Below the pieces are notes generated by a model, which was not told the DNA's origin, did no database searches, and was given only the letters and a program-made list of their open reading frames with translations. A program made the translations under genes and the position numbers. Source: SZUA-448 sp045627185 (GTDB taxonomy: Bacteria; Bacillota; Clostridia; Lachnospirales; Lachnospiraceae). From it: DNA of 64,000 nucleotides. Location of the stretch: the NCBI GenBank assembly GCA_045627185.1, contig JAZQNE010000066.1, forward strand, positions 14,883 to 78,882. The letters run 5' to 3'. This document shows, one piece after another, positions 19,301 to 26,243 of this stretch; position 1 is the first letter of the stretch; every line of letters starts with the position of its first letter.

Positions 19301-19626
19301 GAAGTGTAACGCTTCCGTTCATTGCTGAGTGGAAAGCATTGACAGAACGTCTGAAAGAAGCACCAATCCTTACGCAAGACCAAAAGCCCAAGGGAGAAGC
19401 ATCAGCAGTTGATGTCCAAAAGCTTTCTCAGCTGCTCAATGAACTAAATGCAAAAATTGCAGAAATGGATATTGACATAGCCGATGAACTTATGGAAGAA
19501 TTAGAAGCAGAGGGTATCGAAAGTATTGATGCTACTGCTTTCGGAGCACTTAAACAGGCTGTCATGAACATTGACATTGACAAGGTTGATGCACTGACCG
19601 GACAGTTTCAGAGCAAATTACAATAA
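16393..19626 (+). CDS. FIST-sensor hybrid histidine kinase with receiver and HPt domains
   Basis: 1077 residues from ATG 16393, 8 bases after AAAGGAG; an ATG at 16369 has a poorer site. No membrane helix: a cytoplasmic sensor. Order: FIST N (about 15-185) and FIST C (200-385) small-ligand domains, a coiled-coil linker (EELEETNKDLDEMVKAVDE), HisKA with His452 in MSHEIRTPINAILGF, HATPase (NNAVKY, DSGIGI, GTGLGM), receiver with Asp750 in LLDHMMPD, an acidic linker, and an HPt domain with His936 in KVHAMKSS. A four-step phosphorelay is complete within one chain. FIST domains are thought to sense small molecules such as amino acids. The stand-alone receiver 27 bases downstream is the likely output partner. 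Confidence 0.92.
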   Translation: MVQQQYIYKNENDFINRLSYVKEESIKLNASCILIHIFSTNTDLNAINAVCGILEEHLPNAVYIGCTTNANIIDGRFKENGICIIFSIYTDPGTRVDVFQQNLEGRVSGELLADMKQLKKLYPKAKAVELLVSSYGMMESDLTKSFEENKSENLLVFGGGAYTGDSNAESFVFAKGWKPDNKALITVFYSGDALYMDARHISGWKPLGHEFKITSADKNILKTLNDKPAFDIYSQYLDIENNEYFESNAIEFPFMCRTEDGKDIVRTPIYSNPDGSIAMFSEIDTFDSVRLSYGDKSNISNCITTEAKRLCEFAPDAIMLFSCVARRAFWADDIDRESIIFQKVAPTNGFYTSGEIMSENNKIYHHNETLLIVAIREGEISSKKERPVIEENAGPSNINFVSRFAKFISTATEELEETNKDLDEMVKAVDESRRQAEAANRAKSDFLANMSHEIRTPINAILGFDTMILRESGDDAIIKYANDIMRAGTNLLAIINDILDLSKIESGKMNIVDVEYEFSSLVLDVVNMMTMKAGEKGLKVEVEVDSDIPAWLYGDDVRIRQIIVNLMNNAVKYTEHGSITLVINGTRDGDYENLHIAVKDSGIGIKPEDMSKLFEKFARIEEQRNHNVEGTGLGMNITICLLAMMNSKLQVESTYGEGSCFSFDIKQKVLREQPVGNISERSIEQRDETSYTSSFTAPDANVLVVDDNQMNREVIIALLKKTKIHFDQADGGLSCLEKTEKEKYDLILLDHMMPDLDGIQTLHKIRENKNNLNTETKIVCMTANAITGAMEEYIWEGFDDYISKPVKPEKLEMMLAEMLPQDKVLTSHELVPSLGGPSKLSNKREDSSASDNDADSSENADEIYVQDLPSIDGIDIETALKNLVYPKLVLDTMRIFMTGADGEAEHVIESLNIINDETASKEVLDKAVADYRVKVHAMKSSALTIGAIMVSNLAKFLEYSARDNNLENIRSVTLPFIAEWKALTERLKEAPILTQDQKPKGEASAVDVQKLSQLLNELNAKIAEMDIDIADELMEELEAEGIESIDATAFGALKQAVMNIDIDKVDALTGQFQSKLQ

Positions 19627-19653
19627 AACAGTTTTTAACAGGGGATAAATATT

Positions 19654-20058
19654 ATGGAAGAAAAGAAATATACAGTTTTGGTGATTGACGATAGCGGTCT
19701 TGTATTAAGAAGCATGAAGGAAGTTTTGCAGAATGACTATGAAGTGAAAATAGCCGTTTCGGGAAAGCTGGCCCTAAAGTTAATTCCCGAAATCAAACCG
19801 GATGTAATTCTTCTTGATTACGAAATGCCGGAAATGAACGGTGCTGAAGTTTTTGACGAAATCAGAAAGCTTCCCGAGGGAAAGGATCTGCCTATCATTT
19901 TCCTTACAAGTATGGATGATAAATCAACCATTGTTGAACTTATGGAGAAAAAGCCTGCCGGATATCTGCTGAAGCCTGCCAAACAGGCCAGACTTCACGC
20001 TGTTCTTCATAAGGCCCTCGGAATTGAAGAAGAAGAAGAAACCGGAGATGCAAAATAA
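19654..20058 (+). CDS. Stand-alone response regulator receiver
   Basis: 134 residues, CAGGGGATAAAT upstream. Receiver only: acidic pair IDDS, phospho-acceptor Asp in ILLDYEMPEMNG (about residue 53), Thr in FLTSMD, and Lys in LLKPAK; then a short acidic tail. No DNA-binding or enzymatic output, so it must act by protein contact, like CheY, or as a relay or phosphate sink for the FIST kinase directly upstream (27-base gap, same transcript). The stem of the terminator starts inside its last codons. Confidence 0.92.
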   Translation: MEEKKYTVLVIDDSGLVLRSMKEVLQNDYEVKIAVSGKLALKLIPEIKPDVILLDYEMPEMNGAEVFDEIRKLPEGKDLPIIFLTSMDDKSTIVELMEKKPAGYLLKPAKQARLHAVLHKALGIEEEEETGDAK

Positions 20059-20077
20059 CGCATCTCCGGTTTTTTGT
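20041..20077 (+). terminator. Intrinsic terminator of the FIST kinase operon
   Basis: ACCGGAGATGC pairs with GCATCTCCGGT around an 8-base loop that contains the stop codon, then TTTTTTG. Confidence 0.88.
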
Positions 20078-20078
20078 T

Positions 20079-21197
20079 TCATTTCATTCTTTCTTCAATT
20101 TTTTTGAGCGCTGCATCATAGTCAGGCGTTGAATCCACAATGTCACGTGATAAAAGTACCCCATTTTTATCAAAGCAGGAATATATGGCTTCATATTTAT
20201 ACCAGATAAGGTTCATCGTTGCAGGTTGTTTTCCATATGGCTCTGTGGCTCTGCCCGAAACAATCATATAGAAATCACCATAATCAATATATGCCTTGGG
20301 TGTCCCTGCATCATAATCTTTTAAGAATTCATCGTACCTATAGAGTAATTTGCCGTCCTTTACGCCTATTACCCTATTGGAGATATTTCCACCCGATTTC
20401 TGTTCTTTTCGGGCAACCTCCAGGTCTTTGTTTACTGTGAATATCCATTCTGCAGGCGTTGCACCTAAAGTTGTCCCAACAAAATCACCATCGGTTGACT
20501 GAGAACGGATATACAATACAAACTCATTATCAATATACTCAGCCGTAATCAAAGAATCAAAGTCAGAGCCTGCAACAACAGCTGTCTTCAAAACTTCTCC
20601 TTTTTCATTCAGAACGGTCATATAAACATCGGAATATGACCATGAACCTCTTTCTTTTGTTTCAGGAGTTTCTATGGTTCCGAAAAAATAATATTTACCG
20701 TCTGCTTCAAAGCATTTGCTAAGCGCACTGCCCTCAATATCCTTAAGTTCAATGTCAAACTGAAGTTTTCCTTTTTTATTGCACTTGATAATGTGTGAAG
20801 CAAAACCATTGTCACTTGCCCACACGCCCGGAGTCAGCATTCTGTCCGAAAAGCCAATAACAAACAAAAATCCTCCGTCATTTGTTACGATTTTCGGTCC
20901 GATATTCTCCGTATTATTAAGTGTTACCGTGTAAGAAGCAAGCTCATTTGCATATATGTCAAGCAATTGAATCTTCTCTGTAGATATTCCGGTTTCTTCG
21001 TCATTGGATATATAATTTCTTGCCAGTATTCTTCCGTCAAAAGCATCAATATTGTCAAATAAATTGTTTTCAATTATTTTCTTTAACGCTTCGGACTTTG
21101 ATTTTTTATCTGCCTTCGATAAAAGAACACAGGTTATTACCGTCCCAATACAAACAAAAGCCACTGCTGAAAGAATGAATATAAACTTTTTTTTCAT
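20079..21197 (-). CDS. Membrane-anchored extracytoplasmic protein, beta-propeller-like
   Basis: 372 residues, AAAGGAGATTCAT before the start. An N-terminal helix (FIFILSAVAFVCIGTVITCVLLS) anchors an outward domain built from repeated beta blocks with Gly/Asp turns (GGFLFVIGF, KYYFFGTIE, NEFVLYIRSQ, GKLLYRYDEF), which suggests a beta-propeller. Specific family not recognised. It follows the M56 peptidase gene by 64 bases in the same direction, so the two likely act together, for instance as ligand sensor and peptidase. Its N-terminal motif CIGTxxTCVxxSKA is shared with the protein at 6225-6857. Confidence 0.72.
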   Translation of the reverse strand: MKKKFIFILSAVAFVCIGTVITCVLLSKADKKSKSEALKKIIENNLFDNIDAFDGRILARNYISNDEETGISTEKIQLLDIYANELASYTVTLNNTENIGPKIVTNDGGFLFVIGFSDRMLTPGVWASDNGFASHIIKCNKKGKLQFDIELKDIEGSALSKCFEADGKYYFFGTIETPETKERGSWSYSDVYMTVLNEKGEVLKTAVVAGSDFDSLITAEYIDNEFVLYIRSQSTDGDFVGTTLGATPAEWIFTVNKDLEVARKEQKSGGNISNRVIGVKDGKLLYRYDEFLKDYDAGTPKAYIDYGDFYMIVSGRATEPYGKQPATMNLIWYKYEAIYSCFDKNGVLLSRDIVDSTPDYDAALKKIEERMK

Positions 21198-21261
21198 ATG
21201 AATCTCCTTTCATTTCCAGATTTCCATAATAAATAATGCAAAAGACAATATGCCGTCTGTT

Positions 21262-22194
21262 TCACAGGGGCGCATTTGTAAGGATTACATAAGCTATGAC
21301 AATAATGAAAATCCCATAAATAATAGCAGTCAGGACTGAAATTCTCTTAAACGACAGTATATTTTCAATTCTGATTCGAAGTTTTGCCCCACCAAAAGCA
21401 GACACAAAAACATTACGGTTTTCTGCGCAGTCAACAAGAACCGATGCATAGCTTTTCAATTCACTTTCACTGATCTCGGATAAAACGCCTTCATCACAGG
21501 CAAGCTCTATATCGGCAAGGAAACAGTTCAAAAAAATCCACACAAACGGATTGAACCAGTGAAGCGCTGCTGTTGCAAACGCAATCAGTCTGAAAAGATT
21601 GTCACATCTCTTAATATGCCTTTTCTCATGCATCAGGACAAGTCTGAGTTGTTCTTCTTCAAGGCTCAGGTAAGTCACAGGGAGGATTATTTTCGGTCTG
21701 AAAACTCCAAAAACAACCGGAGATGACACCTTTTCCGATATATAAATGTTTTTTTCGGAAAAGAGTTCAGCGTCCTTCAGCTCCAGAGCAGTCATTGTGT
21801 ATAAGATGACCAAAGTAAGAAAAACAGCAATGAAAAGAACAACCCAAAAACGCGAGGCAACCTTGAAAACGCCCTCAAGAATATTTGTCTTGTATGTAAT
21901 TGGGAAATAATCTTTCGCAGCCATTGCAAAATTTGTCATGGAAAAGTTTAAGTGGCTTACTTTACTTAGCTCATATACCGTTACTGTTTTTGTCGTAAAC
22001 CTTGAAATCAGTGTCATTATTCCGTATTTGCCGGTAATTCCAAACGGAATCCATAATCTGATAAAAGGAATGACCCACAAAATCTTTATAACACGTCTTG
22101 GAACAGCCTTGATTTTGCGTATGCAAAGTACAACCACCCCTGCAAGAGAGGCCGTAATGCTCATATTAAACAGCCAGTAAAATACTTCATCCAT
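21262..22194 (-). CDS. M56-family (BlaR1/MecR1-like) membrane metallopeptidase
   Basis: 310 residues from ATG 22194 (a GTG codon precedes it). Four or five membrane helices and the zinc motif HEKRH (HExxH) in LVLMHEKRHIKRCDNLFRL followed by ALHWFNPFVWI, the hallmark of BlaR1/MecR1 sensor peptidases; ELACDEGVL provides the third-ligand region. These proteins cleave, directly or indirectly, a BlaI-type repressor. The C-terminal penicillin-binding sensor domain of true BlaR1 is absent: the chain ends soon after the last helix, and the next gene encodes a separate anchored outer domain that could replace it. The only BlaI-like repressor in view is 12 kb away at 9625-9975. Confidence 0.88.
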   Translation of the reverse strand: MDEVFYWLFNMSITASLAGVVVLCIRKIKAVPRRVIKILWVIPFIRLWIPFGITGKYGIMTLISRFTTKTVTVYELSKVSHLNFSMTNFAMAAKDYFPITYKTNILEGVFKVASRFWVVLFIAVFLTLVILYTMTALELKDAELFSEKNIYISEKVSSPVVFGVFRPKIILPVTYLSLEEEQLRLVLMHEKRHIKRCDNLFRLIAFATAALHWFNPFVWIFLNCFLADIELACDEGVLSEISESELKSYASVLVDCAENRNVFVSAFGGAKLRIRIENILSFKRISVLTAIIYGIFIIVIAYVILTNAPL

Positions 22195-22266
22195 CACAAA
22201 TCACCCATAACCTAAAATTTTGTCATAAACAAATAGCCGGTTGCGATTTACCATTTATATAGTTTG

Positions 22267-22298
22267 ATTTTAATGCAATAGTTGATGTTTGTCAACAT
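22267..22298 (-). promoter_or_regulatory. Promoter of the M56 peptidase gene with palindrome over -35
   Basis: On the - strand TTGACA (22295-22290), 17 bp spacer, TAAAAT (22272-22267). ATGTT-TGTC-AACAT (22285-22298) overlaps the -35 and resembles the palindrome on the BlaI-type promoter. Part of the match is simply the -35 box. Confidence 0.6.
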
Positions 22299-22323
22299 GT
22301 TTTTTTATTGCCTGAAAGCAAAA

Positions 22324-22358
22324 AGGTGACAATCCCATCTGTCAGAACTGTCACCTGA
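22324..22358 (-). terminator. Hairpin terminator of a short leader transcript
   Basis: AGGTGACA and TGTCACCT form an 8-bp stem around a 17-base loop. On the - strand it follows the mini-ORFs and is followed by TTTTTGCTTT. It ends a short transcript before the peptidase promoter. Confidence 0.6.
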
Positions 22359-22372
22359 AAAAAATCGATATT

Positions 22373-22416
22373 TTATTTCTCTTTCATGGTTTTCCCTCCG
22401 CCAATACATTATGCAT
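22373..22416 (-). other. Two overlapping mini-ORFs with strong ribosome binding sites
   Basis: On the - strand, GGAGGT stands 4 bases before ATG 22416, which encodes MHNVLAEGKP and stops at 22384. The stop TGA overlaps ATG 22387, itself preceded by GGAGGG, which encodes MKEK and stops at 22373. An in-frame ATG at 22452 would give a 22-residue version but lies nearly at the predicted transcript start. A promoter (TTACAA 22490-22485, 16 bp, TATACT 22468-22463) and the hairpin at 22324-22358 bracket them. May be a leader peptide or small-protein unit; product unproven. Confidence 0.45.
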
Positions 22417-22462
22417 CTGCACCTCCGTACTTATTCCTTCAGGTGGCCTCATATGCAACCCT

Positions 22463-22490
22463 AGTATATATTATCGTATGGAAATTGTAA
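22463..22490 (-). promoter_or_regulatory. Predicted promoter of the mini-ORF transcript
   Basis: TTACAA (22490-22485), 16 bp spacer, TATACT (22468-22463) on the - strand. The rest of the 22198-22709 gap holds this unit, the M56 promoter and, on the + strand, the promoter at 22607. Confidence 0.5.
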
Positions 22491-22606
22491 GCATAAAAAA
22501 TCAGGTCTTTGCAAATCCATGCCCGTAATTTTCCTGTATTACCGTTCTAATCAAACTTGTCCAAACTCATTTCACGCCCGATTTTCGTTCTTTCATCCAA
22601 GTTTAA

Positions 22607-22635
22607 TTGATAGTGCGGCATCCTTCTGCTATACT
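22607..22635 (+). promoter_or_regulatory. Promoter of the LURP-one gene
   Basis: TTGATA (22607-22612), 17 bp spacer, TATACT (22630-22635). Confidence 0.7.
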
Positions 22636-22709
22636 CTGCACAACCAATAACCAACAAATGTTCACTCAATGCAGACAAAATCTTGAAAACATCTGCAGAA
22701 AGGATTAAT

Positions 22710-23207
22710 ATGAAATACTACATCAAACAAAAAGTTTTCTCCTGGGGCGACAAATTCCATATCTACGATGCATCCGGTCAGGAAAGATTCCTTGCTCAGG
22801 GCGAGGTTTTCTCCTTTGGCAAAAAACTTCATCTTTATTCGATGTCCGGTGAAGAGGTTGCTTACATTCATCAGAAAGTATGGTCATTCCTTCCCAAATA
22901 CTACATCAGCAAAAACGGTTGTGATATTGCGGAAGTAGTTAAAGAGTTCTCTCTTTTCCGTTCCAAATACAGTGTTGACGGCCTTGGCTGGTCAGTTTCG
23001 GGGGACTTCTGGAGTCATGAGTTTGGCATTTACCGGGGCAGCAGTCTTGTAGCCGCAATTAACAAGCGCTGGTTTTCCTGGGGCGATACATATGAAATTG
23101 ACATTGCCGACGGTGTTGATGATATCAGCGCATTATGTGTTGTTCTTATTATCGATGCAGTTATTGCTGCAGCAGATACAGCCGCAGCTTCAGGCGGTGC
23201 ATCATAA
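22710..23207 (+). CDS. LURP-one-related (YxjI-like) protein
   Basis: 165 residues from ATG 22710 behind AAAGGATTAAT. The whole chain is the LURP-one beta-barrel (tubby C-terminal-like fold) with its recurring pattern of short beta strands: MKYYIKQKVFSWGDKFHIYD, the repeat-like SFGKKLHLY, and FGIYRGSSLVAAINKRWFSWGDTYEID. A hydrophobic, Ala-rich C-terminal helix follows. Relatives occur from bacteria to plants and phospholipid scramblases, but the bacterial role is unknown; lipid or membrane contact is plausible. Cotranscribed with the Cys-rich small gene 41 bases downstream. Confidence 0.85.
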   Translation: MKYYIKQKVFSWGDKFHIYDASGQERFLAQGEVFSFGKKLHLYSMSGEEVAYIHQKVWSFLPKYYISKNGCDIAEVVKEFSLFRSKYSVDGLGWSVSGDFWSHEFGIYRGSSLVAAINKRWFSWGDTYEIDIADGVDDISALCVVLIIDAVIAAADTAAASGGAS

Positions 23208-23248
23208 AAAAACAGCCCCACGTGTTCCGTGAGGCAAAAGGATATCTT

Positions 23249-23512
23249 ATGAACGAAGAGCCTAAAAAAATCTGTAAAAAGTGTCTCCTGCGGGACCTTG
23301 ACATGAATAAGTATTATGAATCGGTACAGCGTGCAATAGCTGCCTTAGACAAGCGTGAGCGCACTTCTGATGAGGAATACGAAAAACGTCTTAACGCCTG
23401 CAAAGAATGTCCAAAGCTGTACGAAGCAACATGCGGTGCCTGCGGGTGCTATGTTGAACTTAGGGCGGCAAAGCGAAGCGCGCATTGCCCGGACGTGAAT
23501 CCAAGATGGTAA
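23249..23512 (+). CDS. Small cysteine-rich protein, DUF6171-like
   Basis: 87 residues from ATG 23249 (AAAAGGATATCTT upstream). Eight Cys arranged as CKKC near the N-terminus, then CxxCxxxxxxxCxxCxC (CKECPKLYEATCGACGC) and a final HCPD, which is a zinc-binding pattern. A Glu/Lys-rich helix separates the two halves. The arrangement matches small clostridial proteins I associate with DUF6171. Cytoplasmic, function unknown, perhaps metal-dependent protein or nucleic acid binding. Shares the transcript and terminator of the LURP-one gene. Confidence 0.75.
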   Translation: MNEEPKKICKKCLLRDLDMNKYYESVQRAIAALDKRERTSDEEYEKRLNACKECPKLYEATCGACGCYVELRAAKRSAHCPDVNPRW

Positions 23513-23518
23513 CTGCCG

Positions 23519-23571
23519 GTGGGGCCGGTTCAGTTTGCCTGTAAAAAACAGCCAAACTGAGCCGGCCCCAC
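23519..23571. terminator. Long bidirectional terminator hairpin
   Basis: 19-bp arms (23519-23537 with 23553-23571, core GGGGCCGG) with a single G-T wobble and a 15-base loop, lying between the converging DUF6171-like and GH43 genes. Confidence 0.85.
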
Positions 23572-23579
23572 TGCCTCTT

Positions 23580-25187
23580 TCAATATTTCACACCCCAGAC
23601 GCTTGTATTTCCGCCAACTGCCGTAAGACACAGGACATCTGTTCCGGCCTGGTCCTTCATACGGACGAAAACACCGCTGTAGGTAACATCGTCATAAGTG
23701 ATTGTCATATAAGGTGAATCCTTTGTATAAGACCAGGTTCCCTTAATTGTTTCTCCGTCCACGGTACCGTCTGCCTTCAGTTCCACAAGCACCGGCTCTG
23801 AAATGTTTGAATTTATGGCATTTCCCATATTTACAAGGAAATACGTACCTGTCATCTCATCCGTGGAGAAATTCTTATTTTCAAGCATTTCGCCCGACGT
23901 TGCGTAAGGCGCCATAACGGGCCATCCTTCAGCATTTATAAAATACTGATGAACTCGCGGTTCATGGAATTCACCGCTGTTTTCGAAGCGTGTGTGAAAG
24001 CAGAGATACGTTTTTCCGTCAGTATCTTCAAACGCGGACTGGCCGCCGGTTGCCATGTATGCTTTCTGAAGGCTCGGAAGCCTGTAATTCCCCGAAAGTT
24101 TTAAGCCAAATTTCGCATGTGCATCAGTCATTCCGGGATAAGCGCCGTTCATATCCACATACGGTCCCTGAACATCCTCTGACCGGAAAACACGAATCTG
24201 GTACCCGCCCTTTGCCTCAAGACCGCCATACGAAACGAACAGGTAATAGTAGCCGGCATCCGGGTCATACTGAATATACGGGCCTTCTATGGACTTGTGC
24301 CGTCCTCCCAGAAGGCGCCTGCCAAAATACGGATCCACGGAATTTTCGGTATCTTCCTCAGGATGAATCGGAAGTCCCGTGGCTTCATCTATCTCAAGAA
24401 GGAAAATGCCGCCCGACCACGAACCGTAAACCATCCACATACGGTCGTCCTTATCGTAGAAAACGGTAGGGTCGATGCAGTTCGGCCAAAGCTGGTTATT
24501 GTAGGTTGCAATGTTCAGGTAGGTTGCAATCGCTTTTTCCTTTGATACAACAGAAAGAACGTCCGTCTGTGAAAGTTCCTTCAACGTAAAACCCGAATAG
24601 AGAATGTTTGCCTCCCACTTGAACGGTCCCGCCGGGCTGTCCGATGTTGCAAAACAGAGGCTCGACTTGATATATGTAGACGATGTGCACATATACATGC
24701 AGTACTTCCCCATGGCCTTATTATAAATCACATGAGGTGCCCAGACGGCATATTCGTTTCCGGCCTTTTTTCCGGCATAATCAAAGATTCCGCAATCATC
24801 GGCGAAAAGGTTCACAAACATCTTATTTGCCGAATTGTAGCCGTTTCCGCAGTACTTAAAGCTTCTCAGGTCCTTTGAAAAAGCATTTGCCATGTGGGAA
24901 CCGTAAATATAATAACCGCCGTCCGCAGCAAAGATTGACGGGTCATGCACAGATACGCCTGCCGATATGTTCTTTGTTTTTATACCCTCATAAATGTTTT
25001 CCGGCACCTTTGTCGGTGCAGGTGTTTCCGTAACCGAAGGTTCAGCTGTAGGCGTTTGCGAAGGTTCGTCTGTTACCATGTTTTTTCCTCCTGTACAGCC
25101 AAGAAGGCCGATTAACAGCAAAACAACCGACAAGAGCCCGATTACCCGTTTACCGTTATTCCGTTCAACATTCTTTATCAAAGTCAT
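23580..25187 (-). CDS. GH43-family arabinanase-like lipoprotein
   Basis: 535 residues from ATG 25187 (AAAGGGACAAG upstream). Lipobox LLGC near residue 31, a Thr/Pro spacer, then the five-bladed beta-propeller of glycoside hydrolase family 43: catalytic-base Asp in VHDPSIF, the modulating Asp in NCIDPTVFYDKD, acid Glu in HKSIEGPYIQY, and AHAKFG with a conserved His. A beta-barrel of about 100 residues closes the C-terminus, as in AbnB-type endo-1,5-alpha-L-arabinanases. Should cut pectic arabinan side chains outside the cell, complementing the pectate lyase at 2.3 kb. The membrane protein gene 29 bases upstream is in the same transcript. Confidence 0.9.
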   Translation of the reverse strand: MTLIKNVERNNGKRVIGLLSVVLLLIGLLGCTGGKNMVTDEPSQTPTAEPSVTETPAPTKVPENIYEGIKTKNISAGVSVHDPSIFAADGGYYIYGSHMANAFSKDLRSFKYCGNGYNSANKMFVNLFADDCGIFDYAGKKAGNEYAVWAPHVIYNKAMGKYCMYMCTSSTYIKSSLCFATSDSPAGPFKWEANILYSGFTLKELSQTDVLSVVSKEKAIATYLNIATYNNQLWPNCIDPTVFYDKDDRMWMVYGSWSGGIFLLEIDEATGLPIHPEEDTENSVDPYFGRRLLGGRHKSIEGPYIQYDPDAGYYYLFVSYGGLEAKGGYQIRVFRSEDVQGPYVDMNGAYPGMTDAHAKFGLKLSGNYRLPSLQKAYMATGGQSAFEDTDGKTYLCFHTRFENSGEFHEPRVHQYFINAEGWPVMAPYATSGEMLENKNFSTDEMTGTYFLVNMGNAINSNISEPVLVELKADGTVDGETIKGTWSYTKDSPYMTITYDDVTYSGVFVRMKDQAGTDVLCLTAVGGNTSVWGVKY

Positions 25188-25216
25188 CTTGTCCCTTTCT
25201 CCCAAATCACACAAAC

Positions 25217-26119
25217 TCACCTTGCGTAAAACTCAACATAAACAATAATAAGCATTCCAAGAATTGCCGAGAGAAGATTTGCCAGGAATGAATATGTACA
25301 AAGTTTTATACCCGAATATCTGCTTCCGTCAGGCTTTCTGATTTTTTTGACATAAACAAACGCTTCTGCAATTACAATCAGTATTTCGGAAATAACATAT
25401 GCGGAAACCGTTCCGTAAAACTGTCCGTTTGCTGAAGCAAGCAGAATAACGATGTTCAGCGCCACCTGAGTGATAACATTTGTCACTGCCAGAACTTTTA
25501 TGGCTGCCTTATGACGAATTCCAAAGACATATGCAAGAAGAATTTCAATAGCAAGCGTAAAAATAAGGCGGCCAATAAATCCAAGAATTCTGGGGCCGAT
25601 ATTTCTGGTAAAATGCCCGGAAACATCTTTTTCTACATTCAGATGACCGTTGTCTGCCTTTTCGTCAAGAACGACCTTGTGAAAGCTGTAGAAAGTATAT
25701 CTTTCGCATATATCGCTTACCGCATAAGAATCCGTTTCCGGATAATATACAAGCAGCTTGAACCGTTCCTGCGTTCCGTAGTACCAGCCAACCGATCCGC
25801 CGTCTGTCACTTCAGCAGCATCGCCGTAATAATAAAAGCCGTCAGAATCGGTATACTGCGCGAATTTCATGAAAATTTCGTCCGGATAATCACCTATTTT
25901 TGAACCCTGAACAACTTTTCCGTCCGATACAATTACCGCTTCCTTGTTCCAATAGCTTGATTTCGGTCCGAGCAGCGTTGCATAAGCTGTGGTTTTTGAG
26001 GTATTTTCAACCTTTACGTCTACTGACGGTTTTGGACCGTGGTCAGCCTTTGCGTATAACGGTGCAAGGCTCATTACGATGCATACAAAAGCCAAAAAAC
26101 AAAATAACCTTTTTTTCAT
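25217..26119 (-). CDS. Exported membrane protein of unknown function
   Basis: 300 residues from ATG 26119 with GGGAGGAAAACT upstream. Signal peptide (FLAFVCIVMSLAPLYAKA), an extracytoplasmic beta-rich domain of about 150 residues (VDVKVENTSKTTAYATLLG, many aromatic residues), then four membrane helices in the last 125 residues. No family named. It lies 29 bases ahead of the arabinanase lipoprotein, so is probably cotranscribed, which hints at a surface role such as glycan handling, though nothing in its sequence proves it. Confidence 0.8.
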   Translation of the reverse strand: MKKRLFCFLAFVCIVMSLAPLYAKADHGPKPSVDVKVENTSKTTAYATLLGPKSSYWNKEAVIVSDGKVVQGSKIGDYPDEIFMKFAQYTDSDGFYYYGDAAEVTDGGSVGWYYGTQERFKLLVYYPETDSYAVSDICERYTFYSFHKVVLDEKADNGHLNVEKDVSGHFTRNIGPRILGFIGRLIFTLAIEILLAYVFGIRHKAAIKVLAVTNVITQVALNIVILLASANGQFYGTVSAYVISEILIVIAEAFVYVKKIRKPDGSRYSGIKLCTYSFLANLLSAILGMLIIVYVEFYAR

Positions 26120-26210
26120 ATAGTTTTCCTCCCCGAGAACCATATTGTTGTATTCTGATTTTGATATGCTTTCAGAAGCATCGCAAAACCGTTATATTAG
26201 ATATACAGAA

Positions 26211-26234
26211 AGCCTGCAGCAAATGTTGCAGGCT
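26211..26234 (-). terminator. Terminator hairpin after metK
   Basis: AGCCTGCA and TGCAGGCT pair around an 8-base loop. Reading on the - strand it is followed by TTCTG, a weak U tract. Confidence 0.6.
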
Positions 26235-26243
26235 AAAAAATGT

